Shown here: piece by piece, positions 39,806 through 49,140 of the stretch
How the letters are laid out: every line of letters begins with the position of its first letter
Position numbering within the stretch: the first letter of the stretch is position 1
Assembly: GCA_003134815.1 (NCBI GenBank)
Contig: PLCO01000059.1
Location: 1 to 64,000, forward strand
Source of the DNA: Acidobacteriaceae bacterium
GTDB taxonomy: Bacteria > Acidobacteriota > Terriglobia > Terriglobales > Acidobacteriaceae
DNA: 64,000 nt
Direction: 5' to 3'
Made by a program: the position numbers and the translations under genes
The notes under the pieces: generated by a model
The model's input: only the letters and a program-made list of their open reading frames with translations
What the model was told of the DNA's origin: nothing
Databases searched by the model: none

Positions 39806-40810
39806 TCACCTGATGGTGAGCACCAACTTGCCGAAGTGGCTGGCCTCCTGCATTCGGTCGAGAGCTTCTCGAGTGTGACGCCAATCGAACTCCTCTCCTA
39901 CCGGGCGCAGCTCGGCCAGCACGATGGCGCGATTCATCTCAAGAAAATCCCTGCGCGATCCGACATAGATGCCATGAATGCGCGCCGTCTTGTGGAGGAG
40001 GAGCGGAATCGGGAACGGTTCCGGAGATTGGGTGAGCACGCCAACCTGGGCGATGGTTCCGCCGGGCCGGATGGCCCTGAGCGAGCGCGCGAGTGTGCCT
40101 GCGCCGCCCACTTCCACAATCAGGTCCACACCTTCGCCGCCGGTCTGGTCGAGCGACCAGCGGTCCCAATCGGGATTGTCACGATAGTTGAGGCCCGCAT
40201 CCAGACCCATGGCGCTCGCGCGCTCCAGCTTGTCGTAGCTGGAGCTGATGCCGAGCACACGCGCGCCCTTCAACCGAGCGAATTGCAACGCAAAAATCGA
40301 CACGCCGCCTGTGCCCTGAATGAGAATCGTCGAGCCCGGCTTGAGCTCAGCGGTAGCAAGCGCGTTCCATGCGGTTACCGCCGCGCAGGGCAGCGTGGCA
40401 GCCTCCTGAAAACTGAGGTGATCGGGGATCGAAACCAGTCCCGGCTCTTTGAGCACAATGAAGTCGGTCAGCATTCCATCCACATCGCCGCCCAGCGCGC
40501 CACGAGCTTTGGCGGCAGTCATCGGCCCATCCAGCCAGTTCTGCATAAAGATGCCGGCCACGCGGTCGCCGGGTCTCCACAAGTTGACATCAGCGCCAAT
40601 GGCTACCACTTCTCCTGCGCCGTCGGAGCAAGGGATGCGGGGCAATTTCATTTTGGGGTTGTAAACGCCCTTCACCACCATCAGGTCGCGATAGTTGAGA
40701 GAAACCGCGCGCACGCCCACAAGAACTTCGCCGGGACCAGGCGCAGGAGTTGGCCGCTCCACAAACTCCAAAGAATCAATGCCAAACGCGGAAACTTGCC
40801 AGGCGCGCAT
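39806..40810 (-). CDS. MDR-superfamily zinc-independent oxidoreductase
   Basis: The 334-residue protein has the medium-chain dehydrogenase fold: MRAWQVSAFG N-terminus, GROES-like domain with SLNYRDLMVVKG, then a Rossmann domain with ILIQGTGGVSIFALQFAR. The structural-zinc Cys quartet is absent and the catalytic-zinc Cys/His pair is replaced by NYRDL/PCSDGAG, so this is a quinone-oxidoreductase-type enzyme rather than a zinc alcohol dehydrogenase. The substrate is unknown. 51 bases upstream of the cytosine deaminase gene on the same strand, so possibly co-transcribed. Confidence 0.82.
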   Translation of the reverse strand: MRAWQVSAFGIDSLEFVERPTPAPGPGEVLVGVRAVSLNYRDLMVVKGVYNPKMKLPRIPCSDGAGEVVAIGADVNLWRPGDRVAGIFMQNWLDGPMTAAKARGALGGDVDGMLTDFIVLKEPGLVSIPDHLSFQEAATLPCAAVTAWNALATAELKPGSTILIQGTGGVSIFALQFARLKGARVLGISSSYDKLERASAMGLDAGLNYRDNPDWDRWSLDQTGGEGVDLIVEVGGAGTLARSLRAIRPGGTIAQVGVLTQSPEPFPIPLLLHKTARIHGIYVGSRRDFLEMNRAIVLAELRPVGEEFDWRHTREALDRMQEASHFGKLVLTIR

Positions 40811-40927
40811 GGAGGCCCCTTTCTCTTTTAGTTTCGACTTTCGTCATTCTGCGGGACGCAAACACTCACAGCCCCGTAGAATGAAGATATGGCCCGTGGA
40901 TGGGAAAGTAAATCGGTGGAGGAGCAG

Positions 40928-41155
40928 ATGGCAAACGCCTTGGAAAGCCCCGGTGCGAATGCCGGCAGTGGCCACGTGAGCGAAGAGAACCGGCGCATCG
41001 CGGAGTCGCAACGCGCCGCGCGAGAACGGCAACGCCAGGTTCTGGATTTGCAACGCGAGAATATCCTCTCGCAAAGGACGTCGAATCCGGGACGCCGCTC
41101 GGCACTTGAGGCGGCATTGGCTCATATCGAGAAGCAGCTTCAATCTCTCGGGTAG
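40928..41155 (+). CDS. Small charged helical protein of unknown function
   Basis: The 75-residue product is rich in Arg, Glu and Gln with a predicted coiled-coil helix (EENRRIAESQRAARERQRQVLDLQRENIL). It has no signal or membrane segment. ATG 40928 has GGAGG five bases upstream, a strong site. An in-frame ATG at 40889 would add 13 residues but has no such site. It is isolated between two leftward genes. Confidence 0.55.
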   Translation: MANALESPGANAGSGHVSEENRRIAESQRAARERQRQVLDLQRENILSQRTSNPGRRSALEAALAHIEKQLQSLG

Positions 41156-41167
41156 CACCCACGAATT

Positions 41168-42052
41168 TTACGAACGCATTTTGCTGTCCTGCTGAATCAT
41201 CTTGTACATTCCAGCGGGCCAATCCTGCTGACTGATGCCAGCTGCTTTGGCGCGCGCGAAGACGCCACCAAGAAAATCCGCAAGGCCGAGGCGGGAGCCG
41301 CCGGCGGCCGCGGCCTCGCGCAGCAGGCGCAAATCCTTTTCGCCCAGCTCAATTGTCGCGCCCGGATGCTCCGGCGGGTGCAACATGACATTCCCGTAGG
41401 CAGCAAAAAACGGCGACTGAAAGAGCGCGCTGTTGACGGCCTCGATAAAAATCGCCGGATCGATTCCCTGCCCTTCCGCGTAGACAAATGACTCGCTGAG
41501 CGAGTGAATCATCGCACCGATCAGAAAATTGCCGCCGAGTTTGACGGCGTGCGCCTGCTTCGGCTCCGAGCCCACAATCGAGATGCCGCGCGAAAAGGTT
41601 TCCAGCAACGGCCTCGCTTTGGCGACTGCGGGGTCCGTGCCGGCAGCGACGACCCACAGACGGCCTTCTTCGGCAAAGTTCGGACGGCCAAAGACCGGCG
41701 CTGCGACGAATTCGTGCCCGCGCCGGGCATGCTCCTGCGTGAGCCGCTCGTTCAACGCCACGCTGATGGTGCTGCACGAGATGTGAAGTGCGCCCGGCGA
41801 AAGCGCGTCCATGAGCCCGTTGGCGCCGAAGAGCACTTCTTCGTGCGCCGCATCGTCAAAGAGCATGGTGATGACAACGTCTGCGCCCAGTTCGGCCTCA
41901 GCCGGAGTGCCTGCGGCGATTGCGCCTTCGCGGATCAGCGGTTCAGTGCGCCCCTCAGTGCGGTTCCAGACTGCGAGCTCGTGACCGGCAGCTAGCAGGT
42001 GTCTCGCCATCGGCGCGCCCATTTTCCCCAAGCCAAGGAATCCGATTCTCAT
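41168..42052 (-). CDS. Beta-hydroxyacid dehydrogenase (GarR/3-hydroxyisobutyrate type)
   Basis: The ~294-residue protein has the Rossmann start MRIGFLGLGKMGAPMARHLLAAGH, the substrate block SCSTISVALNERL and the catalytic Lys region KLGGNFLIGAMIHSL. This family reduces or oxidises tartronate semialdehyde, succinate semialdehyde, glyoxylate or 3-hydroxyisobutyrate; the sequence does not tell which. ATG 42052 has GGAGGG eight bases upstream; the longer frame to 42088 is rejected. It may work with the nearby sugar-acid genes, but that is inference. Confidence 0.87.
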   Translation of the reverse strand: MRIGFLGLGKMGAPMARHLLAAGHELAVWNRTEGRTEPLIREGAIAAGTPAEAELGADVVITMLFDDAAHEEVLFGANGLMDALSPGALHISCSTISVALNERLTQEHARRGHEFVAAPVFGRPNFAEEGRLWVVAAGTDPAVAKARPLLETFSRGISIVGSEPKQAHAVKLGGNFLIGAMIHSLSESFVYAEGQGIDPAIFIEAVNSALFQSPFFAAYGNVMLHPPEHPGATIELGEKDLRLLREAAAAGGSRLGLADFLGGVFARAKAAGISQQDWPAGMYKMIQQDSKMRS

Positions 42053-42146
42053 GACAAATCCCTCCCCCAGCATATGCATGGAGATCAATTTTCAACTTCC
42101 AGTCGATTGAAATAATTTTCGGACGCAACGGCCTTGAGGGTGTCTT

Positions 42147-42602
42147 CTAATTTGGCGTGCCCGTGGTGTCCGTCGCGACAAACGTGCACTCCCGGCACTG
42201 GCAGACGCGGCGCAGAAACTCCCATGAATAGATTCCGGCGGAGTGTCCATCGGCCCAATTGAACTGGATGGCGTAGCGGCCGACAGCATGAGCGCTCGCG
42301 GGCTTTGGCGGAGGCGTGTACATGGGCAGCACAGCCGCGGGCTTCGGTTTGGGTTGGCCGGTTTTGCGGCCCTGCTGCGCGCGCTCGTCCACGCAGTTAG
42401 CGCAAGGGCAGGCTTCGCGCAGCCAGGCAAAGCCCCACGCGCTCTTGTGACCGTCGGCCCAGTCAATCTCCAGACCCTTGCCCTCGGTCATCAGCACGCG
42501 CACTTTTTCCGGCGTAGTGGCGATGCGCGGCAGCGGCTCGCTCGCCTGATCGTCGCGCGCCTGCTCGTCTTTTGACGCGATGCGGAGGCCCTCGTGGCTC
42601 AT
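42147..42602 (-). CDS. DUF971 (GBBH-like N-terminal) protein with two Cys pairs
   Basis: The 151-residue protein has the DUF971 fold: KGLEIDWADGHKSAWGFAWLREACPCANCVDE and, at the C-terminus, IQFNWADGHSAGIYSWEFLRRVCQCREC. The two CxC/CxxC groups suggest a zinc or Fe-S site, as in proteins next to Mrp/NBP35 ATPases. The middle has a Pro/Lys-rich linker. No mrp gene is adjacent. The function is not firmly known. Confidence 0.82.
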   Translation of the reverse strand: MSHEGLRIASKDEQARDDQASEPLPRIATTPEKVRVLMTEGKGLEIDWADGHKSAWGFAWLREACPCANCVDERAQQGRKTGQPKPKPAAVLPMYTPPPKPASAHAVGRYAIQFNWADGHSAGIYSWEFLRRVCQCRECTFVATDTTGTPN

Positions 42603-42699
42603 AAGAACAGTTTACAGTCGTCAGTGGTCAGTTCAGAGCCGCCCTCAATCCCGCGCTGATCACGCCCGTGATTTCCGGCCGGTTCTCACGATCGACCGC

Positions 42700-43512
42700 T
42701 CAGTGGTTTCTCCAGAAGAACCACGCCGCCATTCCAAGACCAATGACCACGACCAGCCCGCGCAGTACCGGCTGCGGTACGCGCTTTGCCAGCGTGGCCG
42801 AAGCGTAGCCGCCGATGGCTGCGGCGATCATAGCCGCCAGGCAATAGCGCCAGACAACCTGGCCATCCACGATAAAGATGAGAAAGGCGATACCGTTGGC
42901 AAGCAGGTTGGCCACTACCTTCAGCGCGTTAATCACGTGGATGTCCTCATAGCCGAAGAGCGCCAGCAACGTCATGAAAAGAAAACCGGCGCCGGCGCCA
43001 AAATAGCCAACATAAAAACTGATTGCAACCGCGGCAAGAAACAGGGGCATGCGTCGCTGCGGACGAATTTGCCCTGTTCCAGCGCGTTCGCGGCGCGCGC
43101 GCTTCAACCGCTCCAACCAGCGAGAGACCGGCCCGCTGACGGCGAAGATCGATGCGGCGCCGAGCAGCAGCCAGGGAACCAGATGCAGGAACGTCGTCTG
43201 CGGCGTGTTGAGCAGGACGACAGCCCCCGCGGTGCCGCCCAGCAGGCCGGCAAGCCCCATCAACATCGCGGCGCTCAGGTTCCTGCGCACGTCTTCGCGG
43301 TAGGCTGCGACTGAGGTCAACTGGCCCGGCCAGATTGCCACCGTATTCGTAGCGTTAGCCTGAACAGGCGGGATGTGCATGCCGAGAAGAGCAGGAAACG
43401 ACAGAAACGAACCGCCCCCGGCGACGGCATTCAGCACGCCGGCCAGAAACGCGGCCATCACCAGCCAGATCCAGTGCCAGTTGACGGTTGCAGCCACGCC
43501 GGAAAGGTGCAT
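42700..43512 (-). CDS. TSUP (TauE/SafE) family permease
   Basis: The 270-residue protein has eight membrane helices and the family motif near the N-terminus GVLNAVAGGGSFLSFPALL, with a second pseudo-repeat SFYVGYFGAGAGFLFMTLLALFG. TSUP members export sulfite, sulfoacetate or thiosulfate-type anions. ATG 43512 has AAAGG six bases upstream. It diverges from the SpoIIE phosphatase gene. The substrate is not determined. Confidence 0.88.
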   Translation of the reverse strand: MHLSGVAATVNWHWIWLVMAAFLAGVLNAVAGGGSFLSFPALLGMHIPPVQANATNTVAIWPGQLTSVAAYREDVRRNLSAAMLMGLAGLLGGTAGAVVLLNTPQTTFLHLVPWLLLGAASIFAVSGPVSRWLERLKRARRERAGTGQIRPQRRMPLFLAAVAISFYVGYFGAGAGFLFMTLLALFGYEDIHVINALKVVANLLANGIAFLIFIVDGQVVWRYCLAAMIAAAIGGYASATLAKRVPQPVLRGLVVVIGLGMAAWFFWRNH

Positions 43513-43641
43513 GAAGCGGATTGTATTCGAGCCAACCGGCCTAAAACTCTTTCGCAGATTCGAGACCCCCTGCTTCGGAGGCCGCTCATCGAGCTAAAAA
43601 ATTCTCTTCCATACGGAAATGCGCCATCGTATCCTCTCCAC

Positions 43642-45618
43642 ATGCCCGCGCTTCCCCTTCGCCAGAATCCTTTAGCGGGTTTGCTTGTTACCGCGCTCGT
43701 GGTTCTTCTCTTTGCGCTTCCCGGCGCGCTCGCTGCGCAGACCATCGTCACCGTCGCTCCACAGCATTGCGTCTGGCGCGCAGGGGACGACCCGAGTTGG
43801 GCCGCGCCCAATCTCGATGAATCCGGCTGGCAGCCGTACACAGGCTGGAAACTCAATCCCTCACAACCGCACATCTGGGTACGCTGCCATACAGACCTCT
43901 CGCCGCTTAATCGACTGGATCAGCCCGCATTGCAAGTCACGTTGTACGCGGCATATCAGGTCTTTGCCGACGGCCTCATGATTGGCTCTGCGGGCAATCT
44001 TCAGAGCGGGGCATTCACCATGAATGCCGTGCGCAACTGGCCGCTGGCCCCTGTCGCCGCCCGGTCTACCACCATCGCATTGCGCATCACGCGCCGAATA
44101 GCCTCCTCTGTTCCTGTAGGAACATTGCCGCCGCTCCAGATCCTGGCCGGAGACGAACCCCTTTTGCGCGATCGACGCGACGCGCTGGCTTTTAGTCAGA
44201 TTCGCGCCCGTTTCGTTCCCTCAGTCTGCTTCAGTATCATCGGCATCCTCGGACTCATCCTACTGGGCTTGTGGCTGAACGACCGCAACCGCCGCGAACT
44301 TTTGCTTCTTTCCTTGGCGTGCCTTTCGTTGACGCCGATATACCTCGACTACTTCGGCGCCGCCGCCCTTCTCGCCTATTCCGCGACAGCGTACTTTGCA
44401 GTATGGTCCGTCTTTGCAACCGTCAGCAATGTCGCCCGTACTCTCTTCTTTTTTGCGCTCGCAGGCAGGCGCGTGCCTTTGCTTTTTTGGATGCTGATCG
44501 GCTTGGCAACTGTGGCGTACTCCGTGACGCTCGTGATCCCGCTTCTCTCCGCGCCGCAGTCGCTCTGGCTCGATGCGCTCCGTTCCGGTCAAGTGGCAAG
44601 AGTAAGCGCGGTCGTTGCGATCTTTGAGTGCTCCGCGCCCTTTGTTGCCTTCCTGCCCTGGAAGGGCCTCACTTTCCGCATGAAGCCGCTTGCAATGCTT
44701 TGCATGACCTGGGGGGCGACAATGGTGGCTTTCTTCGCCTTGCGCTTCACCGGCACGCAAATTCCGGGAATCCCCGACCTGCAGGCGCGGTGGGCCATCC
44801 CCATGGCATACGTCGAGGCCATCGCGACCCTCTGCGTCGTTGTTGCGCTACTAGCGCTGCTTTCTCGCGAGCAGCAACAAACCGCGCGCGAACGTGCCGT
44901 CCTCGCCGGCGAAATGCAGGCGGCAAGTGAAATTCAGCGCATGCTGGCGCCGGCGGCAATCGAATCCGCGCCCGGCCTGAGAATTGACGTCGCTTTTCAC
45001 CCTATGCGCGAAGTTGGCGGCGATTTTTATCTTGGACGAGTCCTTCCCGATGGCCGTCAGCGTGTGCTGCTGGGTGATGTGAGCGGCAAAGGTGCGGCCG
45101 CCGCCATGGCCGCAACACTTTTGCTTGGTGCGGCCGCCGCTCGCGACACCGACTCGCCCGCCGATCTGCTGCAGCACCTCAATCGCGTGCTGTGTGAAAA
45201 CCATCTTGGCGGTTTTGCCACTTGCCTTTGCGCCGAAATTGCGCCGGACAGTACTGTGGTCCTCGCCAACGCCGGACACCTGCCTCCCTACCGCGAAGGC
45301 CGCGAGATTCCACTCGAGCCCAGTCTGCCACTTGGCATCGCGTCCGACACGCATTATGTCGAAACCACGCTTGCGCTTGCTCCCGGCGATTCACTCACTT
45401 TTCTCTCCGACGGCGTCGTCGAAGCGCGCAACAAATCCGGCGAACTTTTCGGCTTCGACCGCGCCGCCGCCCTTTCCTCGGATTCCGCCCAAAACATTGC
45501 CGGCGCGGCTCAGCGCTTCGGCCAGGAAGACGACATTACCGTGCTCACCCTGACCCGACAGGCCACCGAAGAACCAACCGAATCGAAGCCTGTCGCACCC
45601 GCCCTCACACCCGCTTAG
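43642..45618 (+). CDS. Membrane SpoIIE-type PP2C serine phosphatase
   Basis: The 658-residue protein has a signal peptide (residues 1-33), then an extracytoplasmic beta-rich sensor (residues ~34-180). Six or seven membrane helices follow (FSIIGILGLILLGLWL onward to ~395), a short coiled coil (SREQQQTARERAVLAGEMQAASEIQRML) and the phosphatase domain. Its metal motifs are EVGGDFYLGR, VLLGDVSGKGAAAAM, NAGHLPPY, SDGVVEARN and EDDITVL. The layout matches 7TM-DISM sensors coupled to RsbU/SpoIIE phosphatases that act on anti-sigma antagonist proteins. No partner switch genes adjoin. ATG 43642 is chosen over a longer antisense-like frame from 43375. Confidence 0.85.
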   Translation: MPALPLRQNPLAGLLVTALVVLLFALPGALAAQTIVTVAPQHCVWRAGDDPSWAAPNLDESGWQPYTGWKLNPSQPHIWVRCHTDLSPLNRLDQPALQVTLYAAYQVFADGLMIGSAGNLQSGAFTMNAVRNWPLAPVAARSTTIALRITRRIASSVPVGTLPPLQILAGDEPLLRDRRDALAFSQIRARFVPSVCFSIIGILGLILLGLWLNDRNRRELLLLSLACLSLTPIYLDYFGAAALLAYSATAYFAVWSVFATVSNVARTLFFFALAGRRVPLLFWMLIGLATVAYSVTLVIPLLSAPQSLWLDALRSGQVARVSAVVAIFECSAPFVAFLPWKGLTFRMKPLAMLCMTWGATMVAFFALRFTGTQIPGIPDLQARWAIPMAYVEAIATLCVVVALLALLSREQQQTARERAVLAGEMQAASEIQRMLAPAAIESAPGLRIDVAFHPMREVGGDFYLGRVLPDGRQRVLLGDVSGKGAAAAMAATLLLGAAAARDTDSPADLLQHLNRVLCENHLGGFATCLCAEIAPDSTVVLANAGHLPPYREGREIPLEPSLPLGIASDTHYVETTLALAPGDSLTFLSDGVVEARNKSGELFGFDRAAALSSDSAQNIAGAAQRFGQEDDITVLTLTRQATEEPTESKPVAPALTPA

Positions 45619-45690
45619 CCCCGTAAGACCAGAAACCCAATCGGATGATTGACGAATAAGTTAATGAAAACGCTTTAGTTAACTTGTTTT

Positions 45691-45705
45691 CGCTAAATAT
45701 TAGCG
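45691..45705. promoter_or_regulatory. Candidate operator, perfect palindrome upstream of hsp20
   Basis: CGCTAA-ATA-TTAGCG is a perfect inverted repeat in an AT-rich control region, about 45 bases before the predicted hsp20 transcription start. Not a CIRCE or HAIR sequence as I know them. It could bind a heat-shock repressor or activator. Confidence 0.45.
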
Positions 45706-45734
45706 TTATACACTCATATTTTATGAATCATTTG

Positions 45735-45743
45735 TGCTATAGT
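45735..45743 (+). promoter_or_regulatory. Extended -10 promoter of hsp20
   Basis: TGC (45735-45737) followed by TATAGT (45738-45743) is an extended -10 element in a short AT-rich stretch. No good -35 box is 16-18 bases upstream, which suits an extended -10 or a non-sigma70 promoter. Transcription would start near 45750, leaving a ~70-base leader with a hairpin at 45759-45784 (gagcggc/gccgctc). Confidence 0.55.
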
Positions 45744-45820
45744 TTCATCAAAGTGATTGAGCGGCTGGGATTTCGCCGCCGCTCCATTCGAATTCCTAAT
45801 TGCATCTGGAGGACAAGATC

Positions 45821-46273
45821 ATGGCAATTACTCGTTGGGACCCGTTCCGGGATGTTGTGGCTCTGCAGAATCGTATGAACTCGCTGTTTCGCGACTTTAA
45901 CGAGGGCGAAGGCACGCCGACGACGGCCGGCTTTATTCCGGCGGTTGACGTTTATGAGGACGAAAAGAAGGTCGTCCTGAAGCTGGAAGTGCCGGGCATC
46001 GATGAGAAGGACCTGGACGTGAGCGTGGAAAAAAACACGCTGACTGTTAAGGGCGAGCGCAAGTTCGATAAAGAAGAGAAGGAAGAGAACTTCCATCGCA
46101 TCGAGCGCCATTACGGCAGCTTCTATCGTGCATTCATGCTGCCCACAACCGTGGACACTGAGAGCGTAGCTGCCAGTTACACCGCCGGCGTTCTGAAGCT
46201 GGAGCTGACCAAGAAGCCCGAAGCGCAGCCCCGGCAAATCAAGGTGAATGCAGGCCAGGCGCTGGCGGCGTAA
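45821..46273 (+). CDS. Hsp20 small heat-shock protein
   Basis: The 150-residue alpha-crystallin-domain chaperone has residues ~40-130 as the ACD (PAVDVYEDEKKVVLKLEVPGIDEKDLDVSVEKNTLTVKGERK) and the conserved C-terminal A-x-x-x-G-V-L block (AASYTAGVLKLELTK). The C-terminal IxI-like motif is PRQIKV. ATG 45821 has GGAGGA seven bases upstream. It is the first gene of hsp20-clpB; sHsps hold unfolded proteins for ClpB/DnaK, so the pairing is functional. Confidence 0.93.
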   Translation: MAITRWDPFRDVVALQNRMNSLFRDFNEGEGTPTTAGFIPAVDVYEDEKKVVLKLEVPGIDEKDLDVSVEKNTLTVKGERKFDKEEKEENFHRIERHYGSFYRAFMLPTTVDTESVAASYTAGVLKLELTKKPEAQPRQIKVNAGQALAA

Positions 46274-46276
46274 AAA

Positions 46277-46408
46277 CCAGGGCTCAGTGATCATGTTTCA
46301 GGGATCAGTCGCCCTTCCGGCGCGTCAGGTACTATGCTTGCCAAAGAGCAAGCTTCGTGTCACGGCGCACGACACGGGGCCTCGGCTGATCCCGTTTTTC
46401 TGAGCCCT
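46277..46408. repeat. Nested inverted repeats between hsp20 and clpB
   Basis: The outer arms CAGGGCTCAG (46277-46286) and CTGAGCCCTG (46399-46408) enclose GGGATCAG/CTGATCCC (46300-46307, 46385-46392). Inside these lie hairpins GCTTG/CAAGC (46335-46352) and CGTGTC/GACACG (46355-46375). The same-direction neighbours make a simple terminator unlikely. It resembles the intergenic ctgaccctgaaac repeats of acidobacteria. Confidence 0.7.
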
Positions 46409-46463
46409 GACACCTGAAACCTGACCCCTCGCATCGCAAGATCATTCATTGAGGCATCAAACC

Positions 46464-49088
46464 ATGGCCATTCGTTGGGAAAAGTTGACGGTCAAGACGC
46501 AGCAGGCGATCCAGGAGGCGCAGACGCGCGCCGCGGAGCTCAGCAACCCCGAGTTGCAGCCCGTGCACTTGTTGCTCTCACTGATTGAAGACCGCGAGGG
46601 CGTGGTCCCCGCGGTACTCGAGAAGGTCGGTGTGCCCACCGAGCATTTGGAGAGCGACCTGCGCGGAATCGAGCAAAAACTGCCGCGCGTGGCCGGGGTT
46701 GCGGCGCAGCCCAGCCTCAGCCAGGCGATGAACAAGGTGCTCGAGCAGGCATTTCGCGAGGCGGCAAACTTCAAGGACGAGTACGTCTCGACGGAACATT
46801 TGCTACTTGGCGTGGCCCACCTGAAAGGCGATCCTGCGCGCGATGCGCTGGTCGCCGGCGGCGCAACGCACGAGGCTATTTTGAAGGCGCTGACAGCAGT
46901 TCGCGGCTCGCAGCGTGTGACCGACCAGAATCCGGAAGAAAAGTTCCAGGCGCTCGAAAAATATGCAAAAGACCTGACGGAGCTGGCTCGCCGCGGCAAG
47001 CTTGACCCGGTGATCGGCCGCGATGAGGAGATCCGCCGCGTGATCCAGGTGCTGAGCCGGCGCACGAAAAACAATCCGGTCCTGATTGGCGAGCCGGGCG
47101 TTGGCAAAACCGCTATCGTTGAAGGACTCGCACGACGCATCATTTCGGGCGATGTGCCCGAGGGCCTGCGCGACAAGCGCGTGATCGCGCTCGATCTTGG
47201 TTCGATGCTCGCAGGCGCCAAGTATCGCGGCGAGTTCGAAGACCGGCTCAAGGCGGTGCTGAAGGAAATCGAAGAATCGAACGGCCAGGTTGTGCTTTTT
47301 ATCGACGAGCTGCATACGCTGGTGGGCGCGGGAGCGGCTGAGGGCACCATCGACGCAAGCAACATGCTTAAACCGGCTCTGGCGCGCGGCGAGCTGCGGG
47401 CTATTGGCGCAACCACGCTGAATGAGTACCGCAAGTACATCGAGAAGGACAAGGCGCTCGAGCGCCGCTTCCAGATCGTCTACGTGGGCGAACCCAATGT
47501 CGAGGACACGATTGCGATTCTGCGCGGCCTGAAGGAAAGCTACGAGACGCACCACAAAGTGAGTATTAAGGATGCGGCCATCGTCGCGGCTGCCACGCTT
47601 TCCCACCGTTACATCAGCGACCGCTTCCTGCCTGACAAGGCCATCGACCTTGTCGATGAGGCCGCCGCATCGCTAGCCATACAGAGGGGATCGGTGCCGA
47701 CCGAGATTGATCAGAAGGAGCGTGCGAGAACGTCTCTTGAGATTGAGCTAGCGGCTCTGAAGCACGAGAAAGACGCCAACAGTGTCGGACGCCGCGATGA
47801 GGTCAAGCGTGAAGTGGCTCAATTGACGGAGGAGATCACTGCACAACGCGCACGATGGACAAAGGAACGCGATGCCGATAAGCGGATTAGTGACATCAGG
47901 GAGAAGGTTAAATCGCTGCGCTTTGAGGCCGAGGAACAAACTCGCAAGGGCCAGCTCGACCGCGCGGCTCAAATTCAGTATGGCGAACTGCCCAAGCTCG
48001 AGGCGGAGCTGAAGAAGCTCGATGCCGCGCAGGGCGGCAAGTCCAGCGCGCCGCGAATGTTGAAGGAAGAGGTGGACGAGGAGGACATCGCCAAAATCGT
48101 CAGCAAGTGGACGGGAATTCCCGTCTCGCGCATGCTCGAAGGCGAAGTGAAGAAGCTCGTCCAGATGGAAGACCGGCTGCGCGAGCGCGTAGTGGGCCAG
48201 GACGACGCGCTGAGTATCGTGGCCAACGCCATTCGCCGTTCGCGCGCGGGCCTGAGCGATCCCAAACGGCCTATCGGTTCGTTTATTTTCCTCGGTCCCA
48301 CGGGCGTGGGCAAGACGGAGACGGCGCGCGCGCTCGCCGAGTTTCTGTTTGATGACGAACAGGCGCTGGTGCGCATCGACATGAGCGAGTACATGGAGAA
48401 GCACGCCGTGGCTCGCCTGATCGGCGCGCCACCGGGATACGTGGGTTACGATGAGGGCGGCCAGTTGACCGAGGCCATTCATCGCCGGCCCTACGCGGTA
48501 ATTCTGTTCGATGAAATCGAAAAGGCGCACCCGGATGTCTTCAACATTCTGCTGCAGGTGATGGACGACGGGCGTTTGACCGACGCGAAGGGACGCACCG
48601 TGGACTTTAAGAACACAGTGCTGATCATGACGTCGAATCTCGGCGCGGCGATGCTTGCGAACGAAAAGCTGAAGACCGAGCACGATTTTGACATGGCACG
48701 CGAAAGCGTAATGCGCGTGTTGCGCGAGCACTTCCGGCCGGAGTTCCTCAACCGCGTGGACGACATCGTGATCTACAGGCCCCTGGGCAACGCGCAGTTG
48801 AGCAAGATTCTCGATCTTCGTCTGAGTGAAGTGCGCAAAATGCTCGAAGACCGGGCGATTTCGCTCGAACTTACGGAACCAGCCCTGCAGTTGATCCTGG
48901 CTTCCGGCTCCGATGCTGCTTACGGCGCGCGACCGCTCAAGCGTGCGCTGCAGCGCATGGTTCAGGATCCGCTGGCGATCAAAATCCTCGACGGCGAAGT
49001 GCTGCACGGCGCGCACGTGCGCATCGACGTGGACCGCAAGTCGAATCAGTTGGTCTTTGAGCCGATGGGGCGAGAGGCTATGGCATAG
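46464..49088 (+). CDS. clpB: ClpB disaggregase
   Basis: The 874-residue hexameric AAA+ unfoldase has an N-terminal double-helical domain (residues ~5-150), NBD1 with Walker [14 protein letters not shown], the coiled-coil middle domain (~410-525, e.g. [22 protein letters not shown]), and NBD2 with [13 protein letters not shown] and sensor-2 block [21 protein letters not shown] 46464 has GAGG about 11 bases upstream; TTG 46449 in frame is the alternative. With DnaK it extracts proteins from aggregates. It is probably co-regulated with hsp20 through the upstream palindrome. Confidence 0.96.
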   Translation: MAIRWEKLTVKTQQAIQEAQTRAAELSNPELQPVHLLLSLIEDREGVVPAVLEKVGVPTEHLESDLRGIEQKLPRVAGVAAQPSLSQAMNKVLEQAFREAANFKDEYVSTEHLLLGVAHLKGDPARDALVAGGATHEAILKALTAVRGSQRVTDQNPEEKFQALEKYAKDLTELARRGKLDPVIGRDEEIRRVIQVLSRRTKNNPVLIGEPGVGKTAIVEGLARRIISGDVPEGLRDKRVIALDLGSMLAGAKYRGEFEDRLKAVLKEIEESNGQVVLFIDELHTLVGAGAAEGTIDASNMLKPALARGELRAIGATTLNEYRKYIEKDKALERRFQIVYVGEPNVEDTIAILRGLKESYETHHKVSIKDAAIVAAATLSHRYISDRFLPDKAIDLVDEAAASLAIQRGSVPTEIDQKERARTSLEIELAALKHEKDANSVGRRDEVKREVAQLTEEITAQRARWTKERDADKRISDIREKVKSLRFEAEEQTRKGQLDRAAQIQYGELPKLEAELKKLDAAQGGKSSAPRMLKEEVDEEDIAKIVSKWTGIPVSRMLEGEVKKLVQMEDRLRERVVGQDDALSIVANAIRRSRAGLSDPKRPIGSFIFLGPTGVGKTETARALAEFLFDDEQALVRIDMSEYMEKHAVARLIGAPPGYVGYDEGGQLTEAIHRRPYAVILFDEIEKAHPDVFNILLQVMDDGRLTDAKGRTVDFKNTVLIMTSNLGAAMLANEKLKTEHDFDMARESVMRVLREHFRPEFLNRVDDIVIYRPLGNAQLSKILDLRLSEVRKMLEDRAISLELTEPALQLILASGSDAAYGARPLKRALQRMVQDPLAIKILDGEVLHGAHVRIDVDRKSNQLVFEPMGREAMA

Positions 49089-49140
49089 CACCAGGCCGGG
49101 ATCGGTTTGCGAGCCGCCTGAAGCAGCCGATGCCGGATCT

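Noticed and set aside
43375-43641. N-terminal extension of the SpoIIE phosphatase starting at 43375.
   Set aside because: The extension is antisense to the TSUP gene, is unconserved and would bury the signal peptide that starts at 43642.
45793-45820. A ROSE-type RNA thermometer at the hsp20 ribosome site.
   Set aside because: Only a 4-bp TCCT/AGGA pairing is possible and the ROSE consensus is absent. The upstream hairpin is reported without a thermometer claim.
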